64,000 nt of DNA. Origin: Aphelocoma coerulescens. Taxonomy: Eukaryota; Chordata; Aves; Passeriformes; Corvidae. How positions within the stretch are numbered: position 1 is the stretch's first letter; every line of letters begins with the position of its first letter. Shown piece by piece: positions 12,501-49,605 of this stretch. The DNA lies in NCBI RefSeq assembly GCF_041296385.1, contig NC_091023.1, forward strand, positions 25,173,924 through 25,237,923, written 5' to 3'. Under the pieces are notes generated by a model, which searched no databases, had not been told where the DNA came from, and was given only the letters and a program-made list of their open reading frames with translations. Made by a program: the position numbers and the translations under genes.

Positions 12501-15500
12501 GGTTTATTTTACACGCCAATATTTACGTGCTGCTAGGGCGGAACGAGCACAACTCCTCCAGCCAGGAACACAATTCCCTCATGGAAAAAGGGACATCAGG
12601 GTCCCCAACTGCTTCTCTGCCTTCAATTTCTACAGCAGCAAATAATGATTCGCACCTTGAGCAGAGCATGCAAACCATGATGTGCTGCTACAGCACTTCA
12701 AGGCCTCCAAGGCAAGATGTCAAACCTGCATTTTTTAGAGTTTTAACTGGAAATACAACTTTCAAATCGGTTTTATTCACACACCAACCTGTAAAATTAA
12801 GAACCTGTTATGATCCAGATCGATTCCATGGCTTCGGAGAAGCATCCCAACATCTCTGAATGTCTTTTTCTTGCCATTGATGTAGTAGTTGGAAGAATTG
12901 TCTCTATAGGCAGTTCTAGAGACACAGAATTTGCTGTCAGGAATGACTTCGTAATCATCTCCTTCCTGCTTTCAGGAAACACAAAGCCAGAGAAACAATT
13001 ACTGTAGCTGTGTATTTACCTCCTATTTCACAATTAAGTAGGTAAGTTTTATCATGATCTGGTTTTATCATGGATTCTGAATTGTAGAAGTGGGAGCTGC
13101 ATCTCTCAAAAGAAAGAGAAAAACAAAACAAAAATCCTTTGAGAAGTGGACAAAAAATACCCTGAATTGATTCAACTGAATTGCCTTCATCTGATGCCTT
13201 TCCCACCTCGGATATCAGCTACTGCTTTGAAAATGCTGCATGTATTCCCTCTGAAATGCCAAAGGTTCCAGGGGCTGTGCTGTCCCCCAGCCTGGGGCTG
13301 TGACTCTGGGAAGCCCTGAGGGACTGCAGAGCTCTCTGCATCTGCAGCTCGTCTTCTCCAGAGCTGCTTTCAGCTCAGCAGCTCCAAAGAGAAACTGCAC
13401 AAGATAAAAAAGCCAAACATTAAAGATGTGACAAATGTGACATCAGCAGCTTCAAAAGAGAGCTTCCATTTACCTCCAGACAGGCAGCCAAAATAAAGCT
13501 GGTGCCAGGCTTTAAGAAGTTAAAACTTGCCCAGATTAACCCCCAAAAGCTCTCAAATTCCTCTCTGGTACATACAGAGGGGTTTTAAATCAAACTCAGC
13601 TTCTGGATGTTAACACAAAGTAAAAAAAAAAATTTTTTTTAAATTAAAGAGATGAATTTTTGAACCTGACTATTATAAATATAAAAAGAAAAAATATAAA
13701 TGTCTTTTCAAACAGTTCCTGAAAAAGGCTAGAAATGCTGCCACTTTATTACCACCATTTTTGAAATTTCAGTGTACACTTCCCACTTTTTTGGTTGACC
13801 CTAAATTTAAAAGTTTGGATGTGTGCACAAAAAAGAAATTTAAATTAAGAGAAATAAATTCTTTGTACCACAATTGCAATAAATCAACAAAAAAATGCTA
13901 AGGTTTTTATCAATATACAAAGCAGCAAGCAAAATAATTTTTTTTTTTAATTTGCCAACACTTTTTATTTCATTCAAACAAAATATCAGCTTCAAAAAAA
14001 TGTAGTGGTAAAATGTAGGGTCCAGAATTTTTGCTGAAAAATCTGTTATAAAATTGCAGGCATGTTTACAGTACATAAAGTGTAAATAAGTTTCAGATTA
14101 ATTATATATTTTTCTAAATTTAGATAACCTAAAATAATTTCTAGTTGGTTTGAAAAGTTGTGCTTAAATAGGTTTTATTTCTTAATACACATTTGTGTTA
14201 TACATTTAAGAATATCTAACATGTCCAAACATAGACTTATAAATTTTTATTTCATTCTTTTAATTGCAGAAATAAGTTTTATGTACTTGAGGTAAATGAG
14301 ATTACAAATCTAAAACGACTTCTTCTTAAAATGATTATTAGAAATTTCTAAACTGTTTTAAAACAGACATATACCACATATTAGTCTTGCAGCAAATAAA
14401 AAAAGAATCCTTACTAATATTTTAAGAGCTGCACTACTCAACAGAGGATTTTTTAAAGTTAATTAGCACTGATGGTTTATATCCCAAAGGTAAACGAATC
14501 ATGTTATGAAGTTTTCCCCAGCTCCAACTAAAATAAGCAAATATTAAAAGTTTTTCAGCTCCTTAAAGGAAAAACCCAGGCTCCCCTGTTGTGCCTGGAA
14601 TCATACATACCTTGTCAGTGATCTTTTGGAAGTGAACTTCCACAGAACAGCTCTGGATGTCCTTGTGCTCATCAGAATTATGGATCAGCACCGAGAGTTT
14701 TTTGGATCTGATTTTTTGGGCTCGATAGCCAAATACAAAAAGCAGGGAATCAATGATATTGGATTTGCCACTGCCATTTGGCCCGATAATGCATGAAAAA
14801 CGCTGCACAGAGAAGGGGAAAAAAGTGATATTCAAAGGGAAATAAATCCTGCTCAGTGTCCATCACCCATTTAAAACACAATTATTCCTCGTGCATGCAA
14901 GTGTTTGAGAGCTCAGCTTTTGTAGCCAAAGGTAAAAGTGAATAAAAGCCCCACACCTCAGCTCAGCTTTCCCAGCTGAACTGGGTTAACCCAAAGCCCT
15001 GCACTTCGCAGGCTTCACAAGCAAAGTTTCATGCTCAGCCACGTAAGTCTCTTGTGGGCACTAAAAAATATTCTCTTTCTTCAAACACAGCCCTAAAAGT
15101 TCTCCAGCAAACGAAATCAAGAGAAAAGTGAGCTTTTCTAAGCTGTGCTGACACATTAAAATTGCACAGCATTGTAAAGTTGCACTTAACTGTTTTCTCT
15201 ACTTAATTTAGAATATTACTATCAAAATATTTCTAAACCTTAAATATTTTTTCAGTTATTTTGAGGTCAGCTTAGATGAAAATGCAGGAAGGAATAATAG
15301 CACCCAGTGAAGCCTTACCTTCAGTTCAAAACTACTTGAGGTAAAAGAAAGATACCTTGTGAAAAGGTCCCAGAGTTTGCTCCCCTGCATAGGATTTGAA
15401 GTTCTGGTTTACAATGTGAGTGATCATGAGCCGAGGAGCACCAGGTTCACTGGTCATTGCTGGCAGTGGGGGAGGAGGGATGCTACCCAAAATCTCTTCT

Positions 15501-16784
15501 AAACTTCGATTATCCACCACCTCATCTGAGGCTGCTAAAACCCATCCAAATAAACAGAAAGATAAAAAAAAAAAACAAAAAACTGTAAGCTCTCGATGAT
15601 TTGACACCTTTTAAAATGTTCAACCGAAAAAGCAAACATCACTTCTGTCTGAATCAAAGCTACATTTTGGCCTGTAATTATTAGCATGAGCTGAGTGGAA
15701 TTAAAATTCTTTCCACAAACAAAATGTTTTTTAAGAGCTACTTAAGATATCCCATCGCTGGGTTTGTTCTTTCATTATGTAATTCTTATTCCAACACACT
15801 TTAACAGGCCCCCTGCAATTCCAACAGCTCCAACCATCACAATAAATCTGCAAATCTGAAGCAGGCAAAGCCTTTGTAATTAATAAGTGCAAAGCCACAT
15901 TTCAGGCGTGCTCCAGAGTCACTGTGCAAGATTTGGGGATCTCTGCACGAGGCTCTGAAAGCTGCAATGACAGCACGGCTGCTCTGCAAAGACAGGAAGT
16001 TTGTTACGAAAACAAACTGGCCCCCTGGATATCAGCAGAGCAGCTTTTCCCCAGGCACCAGCAATTCCTTCTACCAACAGGCAGCAGTTTCTGCCACCTA
16101 TTTCAATGTATTCATCTATTTGTCAAATACCTGCCTTTAAGAACTGCACATCTGGCTCCCTAAAAAGTCACACAGCTGCTGGTTTTTCAGAGTTTTTTCT
16201 GCGAAAGCTCAACTGAAGGAACTCAAGAAAATACACTGCTTCATGAAAAAGAAAGTCAAATCATTTTAAGAGTTAAGTAAATAAACTTGACATTTATTCC
16301 ATTCCAAGAAATCCCATACCACTGGCTGCCTATAAATTTGAAAAATCCTGCTGTTGTACCACGATCTTAAGTACAATGTTCCAGATCAGGGCTCCGAAAT
16401 AGGCTTTAATAGGAGAAGGTCTACAAATTGCTTTTGCACTTGTACTGGGCCAAACCCTGTAACGCTCTGCAAGCTCTTTGGACCATTTAAAAAGCAATTT
16501 AAATTTGCCAGGGGTTTCAGCAGTACACTGTAAAAGGGAAAGGAGCAAATCCCATCTGGAAGAGTTGGAAAATTCAAGTTGCTGCTAAGGAGGCTCAATC
16601 AGCACCACACAGCCAGAGCAGACCTACCTTGGGGAGGTTCTTTGCCCGGCTCCCTGGTGCCTTCATTTTCCACTTCCATGTCACTGGAGGATTCCTCCAA
16701 GGGCTCCCTGCCCTTTCGATGGGCTGCAGTGGAGGTTTTGGTGCTCTTGCCTGGCACGGTCCCTGTTGGCTGCTCCCCTTCCAT
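407..16784 (-). CDS. SMC4: SMC4, condensin core ATPase subunit (5' half, partial)
   Basis: SMC4 pairs with SMC2 to form the ATPase arms of condensin I and II, which compact mitotic chromosomes. Nine coding exons are present (16784-16628, 15534-15356, 14802-14611, 12965-12789, 2882-2718, 2250-2123, 1903-1763, 1051-901, 571-407), giving 485 codons in one frame. Seen in order: an acidic, low-complexity N-tail (residues 1-60), the conserved NRSLEEIL and FKSYAG segments, Walker A GPNGSGKS at about 119-126, the Q-loop glutamine at about 235 (FLILQ), then the start of the coiled coil from about 270. Hinge, second coiled coil, signature and Walker B lie beyond the left edge. The start ATG (16784) has an in-frame TGA nine bases upstream in the same exon and G at -3 and +4. 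The N-tail differs strongly from the human one, as expected for a fast-evolving part. All splice phases match the human protein layout. Confidence 0.97.
901..1051 (-). CDS. SMC4: SMC4 exon 9
   Basis: Coiled coil including KFNKITKFIEENKEKFTQLD and KLEKQLQKDKEK, nearly identical to human. Acceptor CTTCAG and donor AAG|GTAGTG; ends in phase 0. Confidence 0.95.
1763..1903 (-). CDS. SMC4: SMC4 exon 8
   Basis: It encodes a lysine/glutamate-rich coiled-coil segment (HDLKKRINDLEMQKEKI and onward). Acceptor TCCTAG and donor GAA|GTGAGT. It enters with one base and leaves with two, in step with its neighbours. Confidence 0.93.
2123..2250 (-). CDS. SMC4: SMC4 exon 7
   Basis: It encodes LNRVKMVEKEKEALEED through ICQYY in the first coiled-coil arm. 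Acceptor CTCCAG and donor AT|GTAAGT, leaving a split isoleucine codon (phase 2). Confidence 0.95.
2718..2882 (-). CDS. SMC4: SMC4 exon 6
   Basis: Its 55 codons start GEVEQISMMKPKGQTEHDEG and form the end of the head and the neck of the coiled coil. The acceptor is a weak CCCAAG; the donor is AAG|GTGAGG. Phase 0 at both ends. Confidence 0.96.
3041..3215 (-). mobile_element. CR1 LINE 3' fragment
   Basis: CACAGAATCATTAAGGTTGG followed by AAAAGACCTCC is the reverse of a CR1 tail. Old and truncated; the inner limit is approximate. Confidence 0.7.
4765..5100 (+). mobile_element. CR1 LINE 3' fragment
   Basis: CR1 3' UTR: GAGGCCCTGGCACAGGGTGC, then TTTAAGGTCCCTTCC and a terminal ATTCCATG. Confidence 0.8.
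6190..6395 (-). mobile_element. CR1 LINE 3' fragment
   Basis: The reverse of the same 3' UTR (GGACCTTAAAG, CAGCTTCTCTGGGAATTCCA), lacking the last tail bases. Confidence 0.75.
12465..12544 (-). ncRNA. MIR16-2: mir-16-2 precursor hairpin
   Basis: The minus strand of 12514-12535 carries the full mature miR-16-5p (TAGCAGCACGTAAATATTGG plus CG). The 3p arm at 12472-12493 reads CCAATATTATTGTGCTGCTT, completing the stem. It lies about 70 bases downstream of mir-15b in the same SMC4 intron, the arrangement known in mammals and chicken, so both are expected from one primary transcript with SMC4. Confidence 0.98.
12615..12710 (-). ncRNA. MIR15B: mir-15b precursor hairpin
   Basis: The minus strand of 12669-12690 reads as mature miR-15b-5p (starts TAGCAGCACATCATGG, seed AGCAGCA). 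It ends in TTTGCA, not the human TTTACA; the form with G is the one I recall for chicken. The star strand lies at 12631-12652 (minus-strand CGAATCATTATTTGCTGCT) and the two arms pair across a short loop. Family members repress cell-cycle and anti-apoptotic mRNAs such as cyclins and BCL2. The precursor begins about 78 bases after the exon 5 donor, so Drosha cleavage and splicing act on the same short piece of transcript. Confidence 0.97.
12789..12965 (-). CDS. SMC4: SMC4 exon 5
   Basis: Its 59 codons run from EGDDYEV to DLDHNRFLILQ, the Q-loop end of the N-terminal head. Acceptor AAGCAG and donor CAG|GTTGGT. The reading frame is interrupted in neither half, and the length matches the family exactly. 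Confidence 0.95.
14611..14802 (-). CDS. SMC4: SMC4 exon 4 (Walker A)
   Basis: Its 64 codons start RFSCIIGPNGSGKSN and so contain the ATP-binding P-loop. Acceptor GTGCAG and donor AAG|GTATGT. Both ends are phase 0, and the length equals that of the matching human segment. Confidence 0.97.
15356..15534 (-). CDS. SMC4: SMC4 exon 3
   Basis: It encodes the conserved stretch NRSLEEIL, a proline run, and RLMITHIVNQNFKSYAG leading into the ATPase head. It starts in phase 1 and ends in phase 0 at AAG|GTATCT. The acceptor is a tandem TAGCAG, so a form one codon shorter (starting at 15531) is also possible. Confidence 0.95.
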
Positions 16785-16823
16785 TCCAAGCAATCAAACT
16801 ACTGAAGGGCTCTATCTCCTTTG
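16628..16823 (-). CDS. SMC4: SMC4 exon 2 (start codon)
   Basis: The acceptor after a pyrimidine-rich tract ends TTAG at 16824 and the donor is AAG|GTAGGT at 16628. Coding begins at 16784 and encodes 52 residues of a charged, Ser/Glu-rich tail, ending in phase 1. The 39 bases before the ATG are 5' UTR and hold in-frame stops. Confidence 0.85.
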
Positions 16824-18290
16824 CTAACACAAACAAGAAAACCCCGTGATCTCAGCACTGAGCTACAACCCCCCAAGGAATTTACCTACACCTCTGCCCA
16901 GATGTTTGACTCATTTAGAAACTTAAGACTGGAGGTTTTTAGAAGACAAAAATCCAAATTTGGAACAAAATATCGAGGTTAGCTTCATCATGATATATTT
17001 TAAGATACATCACTCCCCAAAACGAGGGCCTGAGCCTAACCTGTTTTAACAGCATGGATCTACCTGCTGCCAACTCGTGTGGACACGTTCAGGGCAGTGA
17101 CTTTGCTCACTGAAAGCCACCGTGGTGCTGGGGGCAAAAGAGTTAAAGACACATTGGATAACAAACCGAGGAGCCACATGTCTCTACTCTCCTGGAAGAG
17201 CTCGTTGTATTTCCGACCCGACACTCATTTTACTGTCAATAATCCGTGCTAAATATTTGTATGTATATACAGAGATTGATAAGCAGATAAGAGAGACAAA
17301 AGACCTGCGTGATTATAGCAAAGACTTGACTCTTAAATAATTTAAATCAACACACTCTGCTCACAAAATACAACACAACCCCTCCTGCCAGCATTCAGCA
17401 TTTCACAGAGAAAGCAAAACGAAATACCTTCATCTAGCTGGGATGTTAAAGTGATCTGAGCAAGGACGAGCATTACAAATGCCATCAGCTAGCACTTCAG
17501 CACAGCTCCCCAAACGGGTGGAGAGAAAGCACCCGATGAGAAGAAAAGACGAGTGAGGAGCGAAACTCTCCCCAAAGAGTTGAAATCGCAGCAAGTGGCG
17601 AAGTGAGTTCCCAGAAAAACAGACATGAGAAAGTTTACTTCTCACAAGATAAAAAACTGACGTGGTTAGAAAGTCATCTTACAATTGGTGCCAATCATTT
17701 GACGTTTTCAGACCTACCCCCAACCCACACTCTCATGAGAGTCCTTCATTTGGGACAATGGGGGAGGGGGGAAATGAGACACAGAACTCATTTTCAGGCC
17801 ATTTGAGTCTATGCCCCCGTTCAGAAGTGTTCCGCAATGGCTGTCTCAGACAATTACAGCCTCTCAAAGCACATTTATTTATTATTTTTTTTTCCAAACT
17901 GCTCCACTCCAACAGAATTGTGCAATATAGACCTATTTACCTTCCCAACCCTTCCCCCCCTCGGATACTTCACCAGAATGAACAAGCCGAACTACTTGAC
18001 CTCAGCTTTCATAGCGGGATAAATCAGTTGCCACATAGTCGCTAACAAATTTAACAAATTCGTGCCCAGCCCCTCCCCCGAGCCAGCTCGAAGGTGTTTG
18101 GTGCAAGCATCTCTCCTGCCAAGCGCCGTTTTCCTTACGGGGATGGCGAAAAAAGAGCCAGAGACCGATAGAAAAGCTTCCTTACTAACAGCCGCTTAAA
18201 TCTGATAGCGACGAGCCCTGTCAGTGACAAATCTGGGGCTTTTTTAAAGCCTAAGGAGCCCGACTGCACCCTTGTCACGCTCTTTCCAAG

Positions 18291-18342
18291 TCACAGAATC
18301 CCAGAATATTCCGAGTTGGAAGGGACCATCGAGTCCAGCTCT
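18291..18342 (-). mobile_element. CR1 tail, short
   Basis: TCACAGAATCCCAGAATATT then GAGTTGGAAGGGACC, close to the SMC4 promoter. Confidence 0.7.
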
Positions 18343-18769
18343 TTTAAGTGAATGGCCAATCGTTAAGGGCTTTCTTGGCATTTTTCTCCCATCCTTCAAG
18401 CGTCAAAGCAGCACGCAGAGCCGGGGCTAGAAAGGTCCCTGCTCTAAGCAGATTAAAATCGGGTCTCTCGTCTACCCAAACGCGTCCCTGAACTTCCCCG
18501 TCCCCCGCGGATCTCCTAGCCGCGGTCCCCGAGGGTCCCTAAGGACACAGCGGGAACTTTGGGCTGCACAGCCCCTCTGTGACCCCCTCCTCAAACCCTG
18601 TGCCGACAGCAGCCGGGACGGACCCGCCGTGCCTGGAGCCCTCGGAGGGACTCTCAGCGGGGCAGCCCGGCCCGAGCAGAGGCGCTGCCGCCGCTTTTGC
18701 TCCCTCCGGGCGAGGAGGGAAATGGGAAAAGAAGGCGCGGGGCAGAACCCGCCATCCCCTCAGCAACCT

Positions 18770-18970
18770 TCGCCTTCCTCCTCAGCACCCCCTGTCTCCC
18801 CTCTCAGCACCCTCTGTCTTCCCTCAACACCTCCAGCCTTTCCCCTCGGCACCTTCCCTTCAACACCCTCTGTCTCCCCAGTAGCACCTTCCCCTCAAAA
18901 GTCCTTTTCTCCCCCTCAACACTCCCAGCATCTCTTTTCTCCCCATCAGCACCACCCCCTCAGCACCCCC
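18770..18970. repeat. Degenerate pyrimidine-rich tandem repeat, unit about 24 bp
   Basis: Repeated variants of CTCAGCACCCCCTGTCTCCC on the plus strand. In the SMC4 transcript direction the strand is G/purine-rich. It lies just inside SMC4 intron 1. Confidence 0.6.
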
Positions 18971-19248
18971 TGCCCGGGGCAGCCCCCTGAGGGCACCTCC
19001 TCCGCGGCGAAGCCCCCCCAACCCCACCGCCCGGAGGCGAGCCACCATCGCTTTCTCCCGCCGGGCTCGTACCTGCTCGTCCCGGCGGCTCCCTGCCCCG
19101 GCGAGGCGGCGGCAGCGCGGGCGGCTCCAGCTGCTGTAGAAGCTCGGCCGCTTCCACACTCGAAAATGGCGCCGAAACAGCGAACTCGAACCGAAATTCG
19201 TTAGAAAAGCGCGGGGCAGGCTGGGACGGGAGGGGCCGGGCCCGCGGG

Positions 19249-19254
19249 TTTGAA
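19249..19254 (-). promoter_or_regulatory. Candidate CHR element (TTTGAA)
   Basis: TTTGAA is the cell-cycle homology element bound by DREAM/MuvB in G2/M genes. It lies close to the inferred SMC4 start. A six-base motif is weak evidence by itself. Confidence 0.35.
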
Positions 19255-19274
19255 CGGCACCGCCGCCCGCGCCC

Positions 19275-19283
19275 GCCATCTTG
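19275..19283 (-). promoter_or_regulatory. Candidate YY1 site at SMC4 start
   Basis: GCCATCTTG on the plus strand, i.e. CAAGATGGC in the SMC4 sense. YY1 sites in this orientation commonly lie just downstream of TATA-less starts. The ATG inside it could also act as an upstream start codon. Confidence 0.5.
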
Positions 19284-19487
19284 TGTTCGTTACGGCCGGG
19301 AGGGGAAAGCGCCCAGAAATCCGCCGGGAGCGGCTTTTTGTGGGGAGAGACGGAGGGAGGGGAGATGTTAGGGGCTGAGGGCGACACGGTGGCACTGCCC
19401 CGCGGCCGTGCCGGCGGAGAAAGGGTTTAATTTTAATTTTAGAAGTAGGTCAGTGGGCGGCGCTTGGTTGCTGGGCGGCGCGCGCCA

Positions 19488-19590
19488 GTTTAAAAATAAT
19501 AAAAAAAAAATTATAAAAAAAAATTTTAGAAGCGGAAAAAAAAATAAAAATCGTGACAGCGCGGCGATTTTGAAGCGGGTTTAATTAATT
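19488..19590. other. AT-rich spacer inside the CpG island
   Basis: About 100 bases of A-rich sequence, with three runs of 9-10 A and TTTAATTAATTAA at the end. It sits between two GC-rich halves and separates the SMC4 and IFT80 start regions. Confidence 0.8.
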
Positions 19591-19666
19591 AACGGGCGGC
19601 GCCGTGGCACCTTGGGGGGGGCGGGGGGGACCCGTGAGGTGGCGGAGGAGGACGGGGAGGATGCAG

Positions 19667-19676
19667 TCTCGCGAGA
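19667..19676. promoter_or_regulatory. CGCG element TCTCGCGAGA
   Basis: A perfect 10-bp palindrome. This motif is known from CpG-island promoters and is bound by BANP when unmethylated. It stands one base before the X-box. Confidence 0.75.
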
Positions 19677-19677
19677 A

Positions 19678-19691
19678 GTCGCCATAGAGAC
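19678..19691. promoter_or_regulatory. RFX X-box GTCGCCATAGAGAC
   Basis: Fits the ciliary X-box consensus RYYNYYATRRNRAC at every position. RFX factors drive intraflagellar transport genes from such sites within about 150 bp of the start, which suits its place just before or in IFT80 exon 1. Confidence 0.75.
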
Positions 19692-19699
19692 GGCGGCGC

Positions 19700-19882
19700 T
19701 TGGCGGCGGGGGGAGCGGCTCCCGCCGCTCCGGAGGCGACGGGAGCGGGAGAGGGAGGTGGGATCATCCCGGGATCCGCCGGGAGCGGCAGGCGGGATCG
19801 TCCCGGGATCTGCTGGCAGCGGCATCCGCCGGGAGCGGGCTCTGGCCGCCGCTCTGCGCGCTGCCTCTCGCTGCCCGCGCAG
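19700..19882 (+). other. IFT80: IFT80 exon 1, non-coding; start uncertain
   Basis: A strong donor CAG|GTAAAG at 19882 in the CpG island is the only good plus-strand candidate upstream of the exon 2 acceptor at 21119. The cap site cannot be read from the sequence; it is placed after the X-box by analogy with other ciliary genes. Confidence 0.55.
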
Positions 19883-20199
19883 GTAAAGGCGCGCTGGGGA
19901 GGCGGCGGCCGCCGTCCCCCTCCCCTCGGCTGAGTGAGTCACCGCCGCGGTGGGCGAGAGGGTCGGGAGCCGTGACCCCCGGCTGGGCGTGGGACGGACG
20001 GATGGCGGGGAGGGAGAGCTCCGGGGCACAGCTGAGATCCGAGCGGGGGAGCTGCTGACCCCCAGCTGCTGGCGGCCCTGAGGGGGGGGGTGGATAATCT
20101 GCTTCTTGGAAAGCTGGAAACGGAGGGAAAAGCGGGTGTTGTCACGGCCGGAGAGCGGGCGGTGGGGACCGCGGCTGCCCCGAGAGGGTTTGGTGTCTC

Positions 20200-20460
20200 C
20201 TTCTCCGTGCCCCCGACCCGCCGGCTGCTTTTCCTTCTCGGCATTCCCCCCATCCTGCTGTGGCGTTCCTTCCCGGTGCCCCCATCCTGCCGCTGTTTTT
20301 CCCTTCCCTGCGCTGTCCCCATCCCGCCCTCCTGCTTCTCTGTCCCGCCCGCTAGTTTTCCTTCCCGGTGCTCCCTCATCCTTCCCTCTGGCTTTCCTTC
20401 CCTGCGCTTCCCCCATCCCGCTCTTGGCATTCCCTGCTCTCCACACCCCGCTCCTGCTCC
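20200..20460. repeat. Degenerate pyrimidine-rich tandem repeat, unit about 43 bp
   Basis: Five or six diverged copies built around TTCCTTCCC, GGTGC or GCGCT, and CCCCCATCC. The plus strand is C/T-rich. Confidence 0.55.
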
Positions 20461-20834
20461 ATCTCCTCCGCCGTCCCTGATCCTCATCCCCTGACCAGCA
20501 GCTCCGGATGGGAAAGGGAGGAGGCGTGAGGCGCTTTGGCTTCTCCGAGCCGGGATAATTCCTGGTTATTGCCGCATCTCTCCTAAAACTCCAGCGGAGC
20601 CGCTGCTGGATTCCTTGGGAGTTGGATGTAGGGAATACGTGGGCTGGTAGTGATGGATGTACCTGTGGATGGGCCCGGGGTGGCCGTTCAGCCTTTTAGC
20701 GGCACATGCAGAGCAATTAAAATGCATTAAAAATGATAATAGAGTTCTGGGCTTTGAGAAGAAAATAGCAGGTTTTCCCTTCCTGGCTGTGTCAGCACAA
20801 GGGAGCTCCAGTGCTCCAACCTCTGATGTTTCAT

Positions 20835-20885
20835 ACTTGATCTTAAAGGTCTTTTCCAGCCTTAATAAATCAAGGATTCTCTGTT
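20835..20885 (+). mobile_element. CR1 tail, short
   Basis: GATCTTAAAGGTCTTTTCCA followed by GCCTTAATAAATC, a degraded CR1 end in IFT80 intron 1. Confidence 0.65.
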
Positions 20886-21128
20886 CCCAGCATCATTTTT
20901 TCTTTAAGTTGTCCATATTCAGTTGGATGATGGGAAAACAGATTTGCTTTTAAACTCAAGTCTTTCTTGGTGCTTATTTTTCCCCAGTACTGATGTACTA
21001 TTACTTCAGAACTTTTTATTTTAGTGGTATTGTCTTCCTTTTTAATTTTGGCTGCCTATGTGTGCATATATATTATGCTAATTATACATACTTATATATG
21101 TATTTTTCTTTTATTACAGTCGTAACAC

Positions 21129-21146
21129 ATGGTTTTAATGCTCTGA
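21129..21146 (+). other. Upstream open reading frame in IFT80 5' UTR
   Basis: ATG GTT TTA ATG CTC TGA, ending nine bases before the IFT80 ATG. It could damp translation or allow reinitiation; this is inference. Confidence 0.5.
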
Positions 21147-21155
21147 ACAACTGAG

Positions 21156-49605
<28,450 letters not shown>

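Larger units (their letters stand above)
2883..12788 (-). other. SMC4 intron 5 (9.9 kb), host of mir-15b/16-2
   Basis: The only long intron of this half-gene. It holds the two microRNA hairpins at its 5' end (12.46-12.71 kb) and CR1 fragments near 3.04-3.2, 4.77-5.1 and 6.19-6.4 kb. The rest (about 6.5-12.4 kb) is AT-rich, with no open frame resembling a known protein. Confidence 0.85.
12966..16627 (-). other. SMC4 introns 2-4
   Basis: The non-coding parts (12966-14610, 14803-15355, 15535-16627) are AT-rich and hold several poly-A/T runs, for example near 13620-13690 and 13940. No further exon, RNA gene or clear repeat was seen. Confidence 0.7.
16824..19072 (-). other. SMC4 intron 1
   Basis: GC content rises from 18.0 kb towards the CpG island. 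It contains a short CR1 tail near 18291-18342 and a pyrimidine-rich degenerate repeat near 18770-18970. No coding exon is supported. Confidence 0.65.
19073..19295 (-). other. SMC4: SMC4 exon 1, non-coding; upstream limit uncertain
   Basis: A consensus donor (GAGCAG then GTACGA, boundary at 19073) lies in the CpG island on the minus strand and is the best partner for the exon 2 acceptor. The transcription start is not defined by the sequence. A YY1-type site in the SMC4 sense orientation (CAAGATGGCG, about 19274-19283) usually sits just downstream of a start, so I place the cap near 19290. If so, the exon carries an upstream ATG at 19279. Confidence 0.55.
18450..20500. promoter_or_regulatory. 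CpG island with divergent SMC4 / IFT80 promoter
   Basis: Dense CpG dinucleotides surround the two first exons, which point away from each other (SMC4 leftwards from about 19.3 kb, IFT80 rightwards from about 19.7 kb). No TATA box is evident. Candidate sites are given separately: YY1-type motifs at 19163-19171 and 19275-19283, TTTGAA (CHR-type) at 19249-19254 and 19569-19574, TCTCGCGAGA at 19667 and an X-box at 19678. A CHR would fit mitotic SMC4, but its function here is inference. Confidence 0.85.
19883..21119 (+). other. IFT80 intron 1
   Basis: The first half is the CpG-island edge with a pyrimidine-rich repeat (20200-20460). The second half is AT-rich, with a CR1 tail near 20835-20885 and a TATATA-rich run just before the acceptor TTACAG at 21119. 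Confidence 0.65.

Noticed and set aside
15341..15358. SMC4 exon 3 donor GTATCTTT as a U12 donor
   Set aside because: It differs from GTATCCTT, and no TTCCTTRAY branch motif is found before exon 4, so it is an ordinary GT-AG intron.
16782..16793. TTG at 16793 as the SMC4 start
   Set aside because: The ATG at 16784 has strong context, and TTG initiation is not expected in vertebrates.
19589..20446. 285-codon minus-strand frame in the CpG island
   Set aside because: Antisense to IFT80 exon 1 and intron 1; low-complexity product of GC-rich DNA.
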